64,000 bases of DNA from Ochrobactrum vermis (GCF_002975205.1 NZ_PCOC01000002.1:1-64000); one strand, 5' to 3'. Counted from the first letter of the stretch, positions 1-8,411 are shown. The notes: generated by a model not told the origin, from the letters alone. Numbers and translations are program-made.

Positions 1-222
1 GCCGCAAGCCACACCGCGGCAGAAATCCACCTCGAAACCGGCCCATTTGCCACTGGCATCCAGCGTGCTCATGCCGGTTTGAACCCCGGTGGAAACACCG
101 CAATTGAGCTCTCCGCGCGCCTTGATGGCGCCCACGGTATCTACCTTCTGTGCATTTGCACTGCCTGCAACAGCAAAAACAGCGACGACGCCAAAGGTAA
201 GCTTTTGAATTGATTTGAGCAT
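1..222 (-). CDS. Amino-acid ABC transporter periplasmic binding protein, N-terminal part
   Basis: Only the first 74 codons are in the window; the gene runs off the left edge. The start is ATG at 222, preceded by a strong GGGAGGACGGGA ribosome site. Residues 1-24 form a signal peptide ending in SANA, so the mature protein is periplasmic. The following KARGELNCGVSTG and WAGFEVDFCRGVA segments are typical of AapJ-like general amino-acid binding proteins, whose usual motif is LDVDFCRAVA. It is divergent from the aromatic-degradation genes that start at 453 and could share their control region. The substrate cannot be told from this fragment; the neighbours hint at an organic acid or amino-acid-like compound, but that is inference. 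Confidence 0.85.
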   Translation of the reverse strand, partial: MLKSIQKLTFGVVAVFAVAGSANAQKVDTVGAIKARGELNCGVSTGVQTGMSTLDASGKWAGFEVDFCRGVACG

Positions 223-336
223 TCCCGTCCTCCCAATGTTGAATTCTGGCATGAGCCTTGCGGTAGTCGGCGATGTCAACACCAAGATGAAGCCAGCCCC
301 CGCCAAAACTCCGTAAGCGATGGCTATTCACAAAGC

Positions 337-352
337 ATATAACATGTTATAT
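337..352. promoter_or_regulatory. 16-bp perfect palindrome, probable operator
   Basis: ATATAACATGTTATAT is a perfect palindrome lying between the divergent binding-protein gene and the FAH-family gene. It consists of the half-site ATATAACAT and its inverse sharing the central AT. Symmetric AT-rich sites of this sort are typical of GntR- or MarR-type repressors, but no such regulator gene is present in this part of the window. The same 9-mer half-site recurs with a 2-bp spacer at 5495-5514. Confidence 0.6.
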
Positions 353-452
353 ATCAAGTTAAATTTATCGACCTCGAGGCTGGAATAAAGCTGAAACGAA
401 TTTCCATCGGGCAGCACCAAGCCAGGCTTCAGGCAAATTTCAGGAGTGGAAA

Positions 453-1307
453 TTGAACCTCGTCACATTCACGGCAGATGGCCGCAACTATTGGGGGGCG
501 GCTGTCGATAGCGGAGTGCTTGCACTGTCCGAGGAGTTTCCGCAGTGGGCGACCCTGCGCAACGTCGTAGCTGCCAATGCTATACAACAGGTTATCGAAG
601 CTGCCCGGTCGCGCCAGCCCAGCCACCTCGATGGCACCTATACGTTACAGATGCCGGTTCCCGATCCCGGCAAGATCATCTGCGTTGGCGTAAACTTCCC
701 CGACCGCAATGCCGAATATAAGGACGGACAGGCTGCGCCCGCGAATATGTCGTTATTCCCGCGCTTTGCCAGCAGCTTCACCGGTCACGATTCGGCTCTG
801 ATCCGCCCTGCGGAAAGTGAACAACTCGACTATGAGGGCGAGATCGCGATTGTCATCGGTAGGGGCGGCCGCCGCATTCCACAGGAAGAAGCGCTAAGCC
901 ACGTAGCAGCTCTCACTTTATGCAATGAGGGCACCATCCGCGACTGGACGCGTCACGCCAAGTTCAATGTGACGCAAGGCAAGAACTGGCAGTCGTCGGG
1001 CAGCATGGGGCCATGGCTTGTCCCTTTCACCGATGCGGCCCAGATACGCGACATCGGCCTTATTACGCGCGTCAATGGCGAGGTGCGCCAGCAAGACCGC
1101 ACCAGCCGGATGTTGTTCCCCGTCGCCCGCCAGATCGCTTACATCTCGACCTTCACCGCGCTTGAACCGGGCGACATCATCGTGACAGGCACCCCCACTG
1201 GTGCAGGCGCAAGGTTTGATCCGCCCATCTGGCTGCGGCCCGGCGATATCGTTGAAATCGAAGCGGAAGGCATCGGCCTGCTGCGCAACGGAGTAGCGGA
1301 CGAATGA
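453..1307 (+). CDS. Fumarylacetoacetate hydrolase-family protein (HpaG-like isomerase/decarboxylase)
   Basis: 284 residues, starting at TTG 453 behind CAGGAGTGGA at good spacing; no ATG in this frame fits. The protein has the single FAH fold: the ICVGVNFPDRNAEY entry motif (about residues 75-88), the metal-binding YEGEIAIVIG stretch (about 129-138), NEGTIRDWT (about 159-167) and the C-terminal GDIIVTGTPTGAG. Known relatives are 5-oxopent-3-ene-1,2,5-tricarboxylate decarboxylase/isomerase (HpaG/HpcE) and similar hydrolases acting on ring-cleavage products. E. coli HpaG is a two-domain fusion; this is one domain. Its stop overlaps the next start as ATGA, and hpaH and hpaI follow, which supports a role in homoprotocatechuate-type meta-cleavage. 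The exact reaction is inferred from context. Confidence 0.85.
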   Translation: MNLVTFTADGRNYWGAAVDSGVLALSEEFPQWATLRNVVAANAIQQVIEAARSRQPSHLDGTYTLQMPVPDPGKIICVGVNFPDRNAEYKDGQAAPANMSLFPRFASSFTGHDSALIRPAESEQLDYEGEIAIVIGRGGRRIPQEEALSHVAALTLCNEGTIRDWTRHAKFNVTQGKNWQSSGSMGPWLVPFTDAAQIRDIGLITRVNGEVRQQDRTSRMLFPVARQIAYISTFTALEPGDIIVTGTPTGAGARFDPPIWLRPGDIVEIEAEGIGLLRNGVADE

Positions 1308-2101
1308 AATCGCATGAGATCCAGGAAGCAGCAGACGCTCTTTTTGAGGCCGAAACCAGTGGCCACCAGATCGGTCTTCTATCGCTGCAATATCCCCAGC
1401 TCGACCTTGAAGGCGCCTATGCCGTGCAGGCCGCACTCATTGAACGCAAACGTTCGGCTGGGCGAAAAGTTATCGGCTGGAAGATTGGGCTGACTTCACG
1501 CGCCATGCAGCAGGCGCTCAACATCACGACGCCGGATTCCGGAGTGCTTCTCGATGATATGCTGTTTGATGACGGCGCACAAATTCCAGCCGGGCGGTTC
1601 ATTCAGCCCCGTATTGAGGCTGAGATCGCCTTCATCATGAATGCGTCCCTCAAAGGCCAGCATGTCACGCGCGAGGATGTGTTGGTGGCGACAGAATTCG
1701 TAGCTCCCAGCCTAGAAATTCTTGATACCCGCATTCTACGTGTAGACCCTGCAACAGGAAAGGCGCGTATTATCACTGACACGATCAGCGACAACGCCGC
1801 AAATGCGGGCATTGTATTGGGCAAACAACGTCATGCTGTCGACGCTTTCGATTTACGCTGGATCGGCGCTATCGTGAAACGTGACGGTATAGTCGAGGAA
1901 ACCGGGCTCGGAGCCGGCGTTTTGAATGACCCAGTGACCGGCATAGTATGGCTGGTTCACCGACTGGCTCAATACGATCAAGGAATAGAAGCGGGGCAGA
2001 TATTGCTCTCCGGCTCATTCATCCGTCCGATGGAAGCGCCTCTCGGCAGCGTCTTCGAAGCCGACTTTGGCTCTTTTGGCAGTGTTTCATTAAAGTTCTG
2101 A
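1304..2101 (+). CDS. hpaH: 2-oxo-hept-4-ene-1,7-dioate hydratase
   Basis: 265 residues, close to the 267 of E. coli HpaH, with which it shares long recognisable stretches: YPQLDLEGAYAVQ, GWKIGLTSRAMQ, PDSGVLLDDM, the PRIEAEIAFIM metal-binding segment, DTISDNAANAGIVLG and GSFIRPMEAPLGS. The enzyme hydrates 2-oxo-hept-4-ene-1,7-dioate to 4-hydroxy-2-oxoheptane-1,7-dioate with a divalent metal, late in homoprotocatechuate degradation; it is cytosolic. It overlaps the FAH-family gene by ATGA and is followed after 9 nt by hpaI, so the three are probably co-translated. The assignment is by motif recall and not by alignment, but the similarity is dense. Confidence 0.93.
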   Translation: MKSHEIQEAADALFEAETSGHQIGLLSLQYPQLDLEGAYAVQAALIERKRSAGRKVIGWKIGLTSRAMQQALNITTPDSGVLLDDMLFDDGAQIPAGRFIQPRIEAEIAFIMNASLKGQHVTREDVLVATEFVAPSLEILDTRILRVDPATGKARIITDTISDNAANAGIVLGKQRHAVDAFDLRWIGAIVKRDGIVEETGLGAGVLNDPVTGIVWLVHRLAQYDQGIEAGQILLSGSFIRPMEAPLGSVFEADFGSFGSVSLKF

Positions 2102-2110
2102 GGTTTCCAG

Positions 2111-2878
2111 ATGCCCGCACCTTCCAATCATTTCAAACATCGTCTCAAGGCAGGAAAATGCCTGCATGGCATTTGGCTTGGCTTTGCCGATCCGTACGCA
2201 ACCGAAATGGCCGCCACTGCTGGCTTCGACTGGTTACTGATTGACGGCGAACACGCGCCAAACGACATCCGCTCAATGATGGCGCAGCTTGCCATTCTTG
2301 ATGGAAAGGAAAGCGCCGCTGTAGTCCGCTTACCGGATGACGACCCAACGCGCATCAAGCAGGCGCTCGATATTGGCGCGCAGAACCTTCTGATCCCCAT
2401 GATCGAAAGTGCTGAACAGGCAGAGCGCTGCATCCGCGCTGCACATTATCCACCCAAGGGGTTCCGCGGAGTTGGATCTGCCTTGGCGCGCGCTTCCAAA
2501 TTCGGCGACATCACCGACTATCTTGCCACGGCGAATGACGAGGTCCTCGTCCTTTTACAGGTCGAAAGCATGCGCGGTCTCGATGCTCTCGACAACATTC
2601 TCGCTCTTGACGGTGTAGACGGCATCTTTATCGGCCCGTCGGACCTGGCTGCCGATATGGGGTATCTGGGCAATGTTTCAGCGCCACGGGTACGCGAGGC
2701 GGTGCTGGATGCGTTGCGGCGTATACGCGCCGCGGGACGCATCGCGGGCGTTCTTTCTGCCGACGCCGCGCTCATACAAGATTGCAAGATGGCCGGTGCT
2801 AACTTTGTTGGCGTTGGCATCGACGTCAGCCTGTTCACGAAAGCCTTGAGAACACTTGCGGCTCAATATCGTTCTTAA
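2111..2878 (+). CDS. hpaI: 4-hydroxy-2-oxoheptane-1,7-dioate aldolase (HpcH/HpaI family)
   Basis: 255 residues. It carries the HpcH/HpaI hallmarks: LHGIWLGFADPYATEM, FDWLLIDGEHAPND (with the catalytic-pocket His), KQALDIGAQNLLIPM, the FRGVGSALARASKFGD arginine region, and DGVDGIFIGPSDLAADMGY. The family cleaves 4-hydroxy-2-oxoheptanedioate to pyruvate and succinate semialdehyde, the last step of the homoprotocatechuate pathway, using a divalent metal. A GAGG ribosome site overlaps the hpaH stop. The upstream genes for ring cleavage (hpaD, hpaE, hpaF) are not in the window, so this is either the tail of a split pathway or a salvage unit. There is no clear terminator downstream. Confidence 0.94.
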   Translation: MPAPSNHFKHRLKAGKCLHGIWLGFADPYATEMAATAGFDWLLIDGEHAPNDIRSMMAQLAILDGKESAAVVRLPDDDPTRIKQALDIGAQNLLIPMIESAEQAERCIRAAHYPPKGFRGVGSALARASKFGDITDYLATANDEVLVLLQVESMRGLDALDNILALDGVDGIFIGPSDLAADMGYLGNVSAPRVREAVLDALRRIRAAGRIAGVLSADAALIQDCKMAGANFVGVGIDVSLFTKALRTLAAQYRS

Positions 2879-3369
2879 CTGAAACTTTTCGGTCACGTGC
2901 CGGCCTGGATTGTGATCGTCAGTTCAATTACGGTTCTGGTCATCCGGGCGGGCAAACGGCCACTGCTGGGACCCGGATGTCATCCGATTCGGTTTCGCTG
3001 TGCGTAATTGCAGACGTAATGACTCTTTTGGTAGCGCAATTTTGGGAAACTGAAAACGCTTTTCTTGTAAGCAAGCAATAGCCCTAGCAAACGGGCCTTT
3101 CTCGTTATGTTGACAAATGGGGCTTCCAAAATAAGACGGTGAGCGAGAAGTTCGCGAAGTTGGTAGCGGCTACTCACAAGCCATTACCGTGACATCGCCT
3201 ACTCGGAATCTCAATTTACGAATCTTGCTTTGCCCTAGCTGTCGCGTGGCGCTATCGATTCCACATTGGCTTGCTTTCACGTGAAGATACTGCGTTTTTG
3301 ACGGTTGGATCGCTTTATCCACGAAGTATATTTACAACGCTTGTTGGTTAATTTTGAAAGGCTGGTTGC
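2879..3369. other. 491-bp gap, no gene recognised
   Basis: I see no convincing reading frame. A 65-codon frame on the minus strand (2980-3177) has no ribosome site and no family I recognise. The stretch marks the end of the aromatic operon and the start of a patchwork of single genes and remnants. Confidence 0.6.
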
Positions 3370-3930
3370 ATGAATCATTGCTGTGTGCCGAATGACGCCG
3401 CACCGGTTCTGGAAACAGAACGGTTGATTTTGAGCGGGCATGAGGCTGGGGATTTCGGCCGACTTGTAGACGTCTGGGCGGAGCCTTCCGTCGTAGAACA
3501 TATTTCCGGTAAACCATCTACACCTCGGGAAACATGGATGCGCCTCCTGGCCTATAAGGGGCTGTGGCCGCTTCTGGGATTCGGGTATTGGGCCATCCGC
3601 GAAAAGACGACGAGTCTTTATGTCGGAGATCTGGGTTTTGCTGATTTTCACCGAGACGTGAATCCGCCGTTACGAGGCATTCCGGAGGCTGGATGGGTGC
3701 TTTCGCCCTCTGCGCGCGGAAGAGGTTATGCATCTGAAGCACTTAGTGCCGCTTTGGCCTGGCTGGAAGCGCAGAACCGATTCGAACGCAGCGTCTGTCT
3801 GATCTCATCCGACAATCTACCATCCATTCGCGTGGCAGATAAAGCCGGCTACTCTGATGGCAAAACCGTATTGATGAACGGTACAGAGACGTTGTGCTTT
3901 TCCCGGACACTCAAAGGCTGCGAAAGGTAA
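3370..3930 (+). CDS. GNAT-family N-acetyltransferase (RimJ/RimL-like)
   Basis: 186 residues. The N-terminal LETERLILSGHEAGDF is the usual opening of the RimJ/RimL branch. The acetyl-CoA pyrophosphate-binding loop appears as GWVLSPSARGRGYASEAL (about residues 112-129; R-G-R-G-Y form), followed by SDNLPSIRVADKAGYS, the conserved C-terminal block with the Asn and Ser that position the substrate. Such enzymes acetylate protein N-termini, antibiotics or small amines with acetyl-CoA in the cytosol; the substrate is not deducible. ATG 3370 follows GAAAGGCTGGTTGC. It stands alone, without operon partners. Confidence 0.88.
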   Translation: MNHCCVPNDAAPVLETERLILSGHEAGDFGRLVDVWAEPSVVEHISGKPSTPRETWMRLLAYKGLWPLLGFGYWAIREKTTSLYVGDLGFADFHRDVNPPLRGIPEAGWVLSPSARGRGYASEALSAALAWLEAQNRFERSVCLISSDNLPSIRVADKAGYSDGKTVLMNGTETLCFSRTLKGCER

Positions 3931-4002
3931 ATTGTTTTTTCTAATGATCGCTGATTAAGATCGCCGCCACTGATGACACTCTTCCTGAACGTTTCGCTTG
4001 GC

Positions 4003-4095
4003 CTACTGGAGCAGCCGTTCCAGGTTAATCGCGATCAGCGCAATAGCTGCGTGAAAACTGGTCAAAGCCAATCGAGCCGATCCAACTGGCCTGCG
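4003..4095 (-). pseudogene. Possible IS5-family transposase C-terminal remnant
   Basis: On the minus strand a short frame ends in SFHAAIALIAINLERLLQ-stop. It resembles the extreme C-terminus of IS5/IS427-type transposases (aromatic residue, several Ala/Ile, then a short basic tail). Nothing upstream preserves the catalytic core. It lies directly beside a clearer IS6-type remnant, which makes a mobile-element origin reasonable but unproven. Confidence 0.3.
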
Positions 4096-4180
4096 GCATC
4101 AAAAGCTAGGGGATCAGTTGCAATTTTTCGTCAACATTGCGGAGTTCTCCTTCTAACTTTCAACACACTGGGAATTTTCG

Positions 4181-4443
4181 ATGTTCAAAGGCCATTATTT
4201 CGATGATTCCGTCATCGTTTCGCACGTGCGATGGTACATTGCTCGCAATTTAAGTCTAAGTAACCTGAAGGAGACGATGGCGGAACGCGGACTGAGCCAA
4301 ATTGTCGTTGAAGGCTCCCAGAGCCAGACGGCAAACTTCTTACTAGCCTTAGACAGGTTTAAACACCCGCGCATGTTTGAGAAGTTCTGGCACTCTACTG
4401 GTGTAAACATATTGCAGCTGCCGTCACTGGCATCCCGAACCTG
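4181..4443 (+). pseudogene. IS6-family transposase N-terminal remnant
   Basis: The frame opens with MFKGHYFDDSVIVSHVRWY followed by LSLSNLKETMAERGLS, which matches the conserved start of IS6/IS26-like transposases (usual form MFKGRHFDxxVILxxVRWY, then LSLRDLEEMMAERGI). After about residue 40 the similarity stops: the expected HSTxxRWV and the DDE catalytic core are missing and the frame ends at 87 codons. The expected size is about 230-240 residues. It is therefore a dead left end of an insertion sequence. I found no intact terminal inverted repeats around it. Confidence 0.7.
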
Positions 4444-4583
4444 AACGAAGAAGTCACTCCCACTACTCCCAGATGCGCTCTCAGCTTAGAGAAAGCTTTT
4501 ATGGCAATGACGATATCGCCACCTTCAACGACGGGTGCCGGGAGGTCTAGCGCTCAATTTGGCGATTATCGTGCAACGACTAA

Positions 4584-4946
4584 TCACCACGCATCCGGTT
4601 CACGGACCATATGGATGATATTGGCTGGACTGGTAATCCAGCCGCCCTTGAATCCCTCCGGCAGCTTCTCGATAGCATCGCAGCGGACGACGCCAGCACG
4701 AGACAAATGGACGGCCGCATCATCGAAGCGGTCGGTAAACAGCTCCAGCCAGACCTCGGCTTGACTCAATTCCGGCGCCTCAGCGACCCAGAGTTTGTTA
4801 GGGCCGAACTCGAAGCCGACGTCCGGCAGCTTTTCGGTAATCGGTTTAAGCCCGATGGTATCCCTGTAGAACGCGATCATCGCCTCATATTGGTGAGGCG
4901 GCACCTTGATGGCGATATCGATACCGCCATAGAGTTTGGCTGTCAT
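4584..4946 (-). CDS. VOC (glyoxalase/bleomycin-resistance) family protein
   Basis: 120 residues, one vicinal-oxygen-chelate unit pair: IAIKVPPHQYEAMIAFYRD at the start, FEFGPNKLWVAEA in the middle, WLELFTDRFDDAAVHL and a C-terminal GGWITSPANIIHMV strand. Such small proteins act as metal-dependent lyases, isomerases or ligand-binding resistance proteins; no specific substrate is evident. Its ATG (4946) overlaps the stop of the SRPBCC gene as ATGA, so the two are co-translated and probably act together under the ArsR regulator at 5513. Confidence 0.85.
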   Translation of the reverse strand: MTAKLYGGIDIAIKVPPHQYEAMIAFYRDTIGLKPITEKLPDVGFEFGPNKLWVAEAPELSQAEVWLELFTDRFDDAAVHLSRAGVVRCDAIEKLPEGFKGGWITSPANIIHMVREPDAW

Positions 4947-5464
4947 GTCCTCTCCTTTTCAGTCGCTACCTTCGGGGTGCATATGGGCGGGCTGAGCGCC
5001 GGCTCGCCCCCAAGCTCTGATTGGTAATAGCCTTCGCGCAGGTTGATGCCATATTCGAGGAACGCCTTCATGCAACTGAGCATCTGCGACCAGCCTTCAC
5101 AGTTGATGTAGGAGGCTTGGTGTCCTTGGATATCCTCGCGCCAGCCGGCCTCAGCGATGGTCACGAGGGTTGCCTCGTCCTCCAAGGGTAGGAAGTTCAT
5201 CTCGATGCGCGTCTTGTAGGGGGCAGGACCTTCGGTCACATTCGCGCCGTCCCAATACAGCACGATGCGCCTGTCGGGCACGATCTCGCCAACTTCTACT
5301 GGAACCTTGCCCCACCACACCACCGTCGTCCCGGCGACAAGCGGTGCGCTCGCCCCGCCAAGAGTCGTGAAATAGCCACTAAGCTTTCCCGGATTGACGA
5401 CGGCGTCGAACACTTCGGGGGTTGGCCTCGCTATGCGCGCTGACACCCTAAACTCAGGCCTCAT
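4943..5464 (-). CDS. SRPBCC / AHSA1-domain protein
   Basis: 173 residues from ATG 5464. This start has GAGGAGATCGGCT in front; an upstream in-frame ATG at 5491 has no ribosome site and falls next to the regulator's operator. The fold is shown by the opening FRVSARIARPTPEVFDAVVN, the WDGANVTEGPAPYKTRIEM central strands, and the EAGWREDIQGHQ and CEGWSQMLSCMKAFLEYGI C-terminal helix that closes the ligand pocket. These proteins bind hydrophobic ligands. The gene trio ArsR-SRPBCC-VOC is a frequent bacterial arrangement of unknown physiological role. It is divergent from ArsR with a 48-bp gap. Confidence 0.85.
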   Translation of the reverse strand: MRPEFRVSARIARPTPEVFDAVVNPGKLSGYFTTLGGASAPLVAGTTVVWWGKVPVEVGEIVPDRRIVLYWDGANVTEGPAPYKTRIEMNFLPLEDEATLVTIAEAGWREDIQGHQASYINCEGWSQMLSCMKAFLEYGINLREGYYQSELGGEPALSPPICTPKVATEKERT

Positions 5465-5494
5465 AGCCGATCTCCTCTTGCTTGAAACCATAAT

Positions 5495-5514
5495 ATGTTA
5501 TATAAATATAACAT
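5495..5514. promoter_or_regulatory. ArsR operator: 9-bp inverted repeat with 2-bp spacer
   Basis: ATGTTATATAAATATAACAT lies between the divergent SRPBCC and ArsR genes and reaches into the regulator's start codon. An ArsR dimer bound here would block both promoters, giving autoregulation and repression of the SRPBCC-VOC pair. The half-site is identical to that at 337-352. Confidence 0.65.
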
Positions 5515-5842
5515 GTCAAGCAGCGATACGGACGATCTGATTTTCAAGGCGCTGGCCCATCCGCGCCGCCGCGCAATCCTCGACCGGCTAAAGGACGAGC
5601 CGCGCACCACCGGCATGTTGTGTGAGATGTTAGCGGACTTGGATCGCTGCACAGTCATGCAGCATCTGAAGGTGCTCGAAGATGCTGATCTGATCATCGT
5701 CAGGCGGGAGGGGCGCGAGCGGTGGAACCTGCTCAATTCCCTACCGATCAAACGCGTACATGATCGCTGGATCAGCGAGTACGCCGCCCACGCGATGACA
5801 ATCCTCAATCGATTGAAATCCGATCTATCGCAGAGCTCCTGA
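5513..5842 (+). CDS. ArsR-family transcriptional regulator
   Basis: 109 residues from ATG 5513; an alternative ATG at 5495 would give 115, but that codon is the first base triplet of the operator palindrome. Neither has a clear ribosome site, so translation may be near-leaderless. The winged helix is obvious: FKALAHPRRRAILDRLKDE, TTGMLCEMLADLDRCTVMQ and HLKVLEDADLIIVRREGR. There is no CxC metal motif, so it belongs to the metal-independent ArsR group usually found beside SRPBCC proteins. It probably represses itself and the divergent SRPBCC-VOC pair until a ligand appears. Confidence 0.9.
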   Translation: MSSSDTDDLIFKALAHPRRRAILDRLKDEPRTTGMLCEMLADLDRCTVMQHLKVLEDADLIIVRREGRERWNLLNSLPIKRVHDRWISEYAAHAMTILNRLKSDLSQSS

Positions 5843-5998
5843 AGCGGTCTGCGGCGATCTGGAGCACCATAGAGAATAACCAAGCGCATCATAGAACGGG
5901 AAGGAATCCCAATGACAATCCGCCGTTCGATCCGAAGTCCCTCTTGAACACGTAACACTGAAGAACGGGCATATTGATCTGCCGACGTGTGACGCGGG

Positions 5999-6213
5999 GA
6001 AAAAGAACAGCTGCGTGAACTGGATACGCAAACGAGCATGCGCCATTTCGACCGCCTGCGCGAAGGTGCAACCCACAGTATCGAGACGAGCGGCATCCAT
6101 CTCGACACCATCCGCGACCTCATGCAGATCAACTCGCTTCTCGCGTCAATGACCTAATCCGCCCTCGAAGAATAGGGACTCCTCGGCGATACAGGCTCAA
6201 GACTGTCAATTGG
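5999..6213 (+). pseudogene. Fragment of a Na/Pi cotransporter gene (C-terminal end)
   Basis: Reading from 5999 gives EKEQLRELDTQTSMRHF, then LREGATHSIETSGIHLDTI and RDLMQINSLLASMT, then TAA at 6155. The intact Na/Pi cotransporter at 38836-40533 has the matching LRELEKQTSLRHF, LREGATRSLETSTIHLDTI and RDLKQINSLLASMAYP. Similarity continues past the stop (LEE, a second stop, GLLGDT) to about 6213. Only this PhoU-like tail is present; the membrane part is absent. The DNA has diverged considerably from the intact gene, so this is an old duplicate or the relic of a different paralogue, not a recent copy. Confidence 0.85.
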
Positions 6214-6564
6214 TAGGACCTCGGCAGAACTGTAAAATTGTTTCGTAATAACGAGTAAGTGTAGCTGGTTTTAATCGCAGAAAAGGGCGCCTTCATAATT
6301 ACGTGTCACTCTCGCCTGCAGCATGAATCCTTTGCCTTGACGGAGATATGAACCGGCGACCCGCCATTGGAAAAGCTAAAAGTTTGACACGCCTCGGTGA
6401 GGATCATCGGCTTAGCTTACACGAAATGAGTGATATGGGGCCGTTCCTGGGATAAATTTGAGGGTGTGACGGCCATCTGGGAACCTCAGTCGCCGCTAGA
6501 ATCGTGAATGGCGAGGCCAACAATCTGTGATAAAATTAGGTGCAGCGCACATAGAGTAAACTTC

Positions 6565-7388
6565 ATGGTGAAAGCTGACAGTACATTCTCCGGGTCGGTT
6601 CCGGAAAATTATAACCGGTACATGGTGCCTCTCATTTTTGAGGTGTTCGCCGCCGACTTTGCGCGTCACGCATCATCCCTTTCACCTACCACAGTGTTGG
6701 AGACTGCTGCAGGGACAGGCGTTGTTTCGCGCGTTTTGAGTCCCCAATTATCTGTATCTGCGAAGTATGTCATAACCGATCTCAATCAGGCCATGCTCGA
6801 CTATGCGATGACGCAGCAAGCTCCTGACACGCGTATTACTTGGTTGCAAGCGGATGCATTGGACTTGCCGTTTGAAGATGGAGCCTTTGATCTAATTTGC
6901 TGCCAGTTCGGCGTAATGTTTTTTCCAGATCGCGTCGTCGGGTATCGGGAAGCAAAGCGCACTTTGAGACCGGGTGGACATTTCTTGTTTAGTGTATGGG
7001 ACCGCATCGAAGAGAATCTATTCGCAAACGAAGTGGAAAATGCGCTCGCCGACATTTTTGCTGATGACCCACCGCGTTTTATGTCACGTACGCCGCATGG
7101 GTACCATGATACGGCTTTGATACGGCTTTGATACGGCGTGAACTGGAGGCGGCCGGCTTTCTGCACATCGGGATTGATACAAAAGCTGAAGTGTCTAGGG
7201 CGTATTCATCGAAGTTTCTAGCCGCAGCGTATTGTCAGGGAACGCCCCTCCGTTTCGAAATCGAAGCCAGGTCGAATGGAAAATTGGAAGAGACAACTGA
7301 TCTTATCGCTTTAGCGCTCGAAAAAAGGCTCGGCAAAGGCGAAGTAATCGGCAAAATTCAGGCACATTTAATTTTAGTGACAAACTGA
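6565..7388 (+). pseudogene. Class I SAM-dependent methyltransferase, frameshifted
   Basis: The first reading frame (from ATG 6565, the likelier start; an upstream in-frame ATG is at 6508) encodes FSGSVPENYNRYMVPLIF, the SAM-binding loop VLETAAGTGVVSR, DLNQAMLDYA, and the WLQADALDLPFEDGAFDLI acidic block, all typical of UbiE/MerR-type methyltransferases. It then meets a stop at 7131. The rest (RRELEAAGF to the end at 7388) is in another frame. The break coincides with three copies of an 11-bp unit at 7107-7139; with two copies the frames join as GYHDTALIRRELEAAGF. The gene is otherwise well preserved, so the loss looks recent. Confidence 0.88.
7107..7139 (+). repeat. Triplicated 11-bp tandem repeat causing a frameshift
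   Basis: TGATACGGCTT occurs twice in a row and is followed by TGATACGGCGT. Removing one exact copy restores the methyltransferase reading frame. Such a repeat can expand or contract by slipped-strand replication. Confidence 0.9.
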
Positions 7389-7859
7389 GTTTGTAACCAG
7401 AGTCACGCACTTCACAAGTTAGTTCAACAGTTAACGCCCTGCAGCGGGGTTGTCTACGACGCCCGGCCGACCCACTGCCTGGGGCGGTCCCTGTCAATCT
7501 GGCTGAATGTTGGCTCCGGGCTGTGAACGTGACGTTTATAAATCAAATTGCTAGCAACTTAACATGGAGCAACCATGGCCTCATGGCCGCAAAATGATCG
7601 GCGACAAGGCTACTTTCAGGAAGCAGCAAAACCGATCTCAACGACCGAAAGGACGGTGCGTTGTGGTTCCCCAGCGATACGACCCCATCTCAGCCGTTCC
7701 GCTCCCAATGTTGCCGCCCAAAACCCGCCGGTCATCTGACGACCCAGGTCACAACGAAAGGCGATCTCTGCGGTGCAGCTTTCTGCTAGAGAGAATGTGA
7801 AAACTGCGTTGCGATCGGTAAGTCTGTCGCGGGTTTGCATTGCAAGGTCAGCCCGCCAA
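7389..7859. other. 471-bp gap, no gene recognised
   Basis: Short frames exist on both strands (for example 7564-7800 plus and 7616-7840 minus), but they overlap each other, lack ribosome sites and show no family signature. I see no mobile-element ends. Confidence 0.55.
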
Positions 7860-8396
7860 TCACCTCAGCAGTGCAAGCACGTCGTCGAAGATGTCCTCCC
7901 ACTCGCTGTCATCCATTTCGCGCAGACCCATGAACCGAAGCATGAAGGCGCCTTCAGCAGCTAAAAAGGCCACACGTGCCCTACGACCCTCTTTCGTCGT
8001 CATATCGATGCCGCTGAGGCGGCTTTGATACCAATTCCTCACGCGAGTCATGTGCTCAGGCGATTGCAAAAGTGCCGCAATGATGCTGGCTGCCTTCTTC
8101 TTCGCGACAACACTCTGCTTGAAGTCAAATACGATATCCCGCCGTACTTCATCGAGAGCATCGATTGGCTCAGGGTACAGAGAGGTTATATCGGCTTCGT
8201 ATTCGCGACCCCATCTGTCGAACATCGCGGCGATCAGGGCGTCTTTTGAGCGGAAGGAATACTGTAGTCCACCAACTGACACCCCGGCTCTGCGCGCGAC
8301 GGCCTCGATGGTCAAGCCGCCTGCGCCATTTTTTCGAATGACCTCTTCAGCGGCGTCGAGGATCGTGTTCTCGTCAATTCTCTTGGCGCGGCTCAC
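7860..8396 (-). CDS. TetR-family transcriptional repressor
   Basis: 178 residues. The N-terminal helix-turn-helix is canonical: TILDAAEEVIRKNGAGGLTI, then AVARRAGVSVGGLQYSFRSK (about residues 30-51). The C-terminal part resembles the TetR_C domain of small regulators with a helical ligand pocket (FLAAEGAFMLRFMGL). It is divergent from two pentapeptide-repeat genes with a perfect inverted repeat in the gap, so it most likely represses itself and them and is released by a small molecule. Confidence 0.92.
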   Translation of the reverse strand: MSRAKRIDENTILDAAEEVIRKNGAGGLTIEAVARRAGVSVGGLQYSFRSKDALIAAMFDRWGREYEADITSLYPEPIDALDEVRRDIVFDFKQSVVAKKKAASIIAALLQSPEHMTRVRNWYQSRLSGIDMTTKEGRRARVAFLAAEGAFMLRFMGLREMDDSEWEDIFDDVLALLR

Positions 8397-8411
8397 GCTT
8401 GCTCCATTTCA

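Noticed and set aside
2879..2910. Possible terminator after hpaI (GAAAC-TTTTC-like pairing)
   Set aside because: The stem is too short and no U-tract follows.
3960..4443. Intact insertion sequence
   Set aside because: Only an N-terminal IS6-like piece and a doubtful C-terminal IS5-like piece remain; no catalytic core or matching terminal repeats were found.
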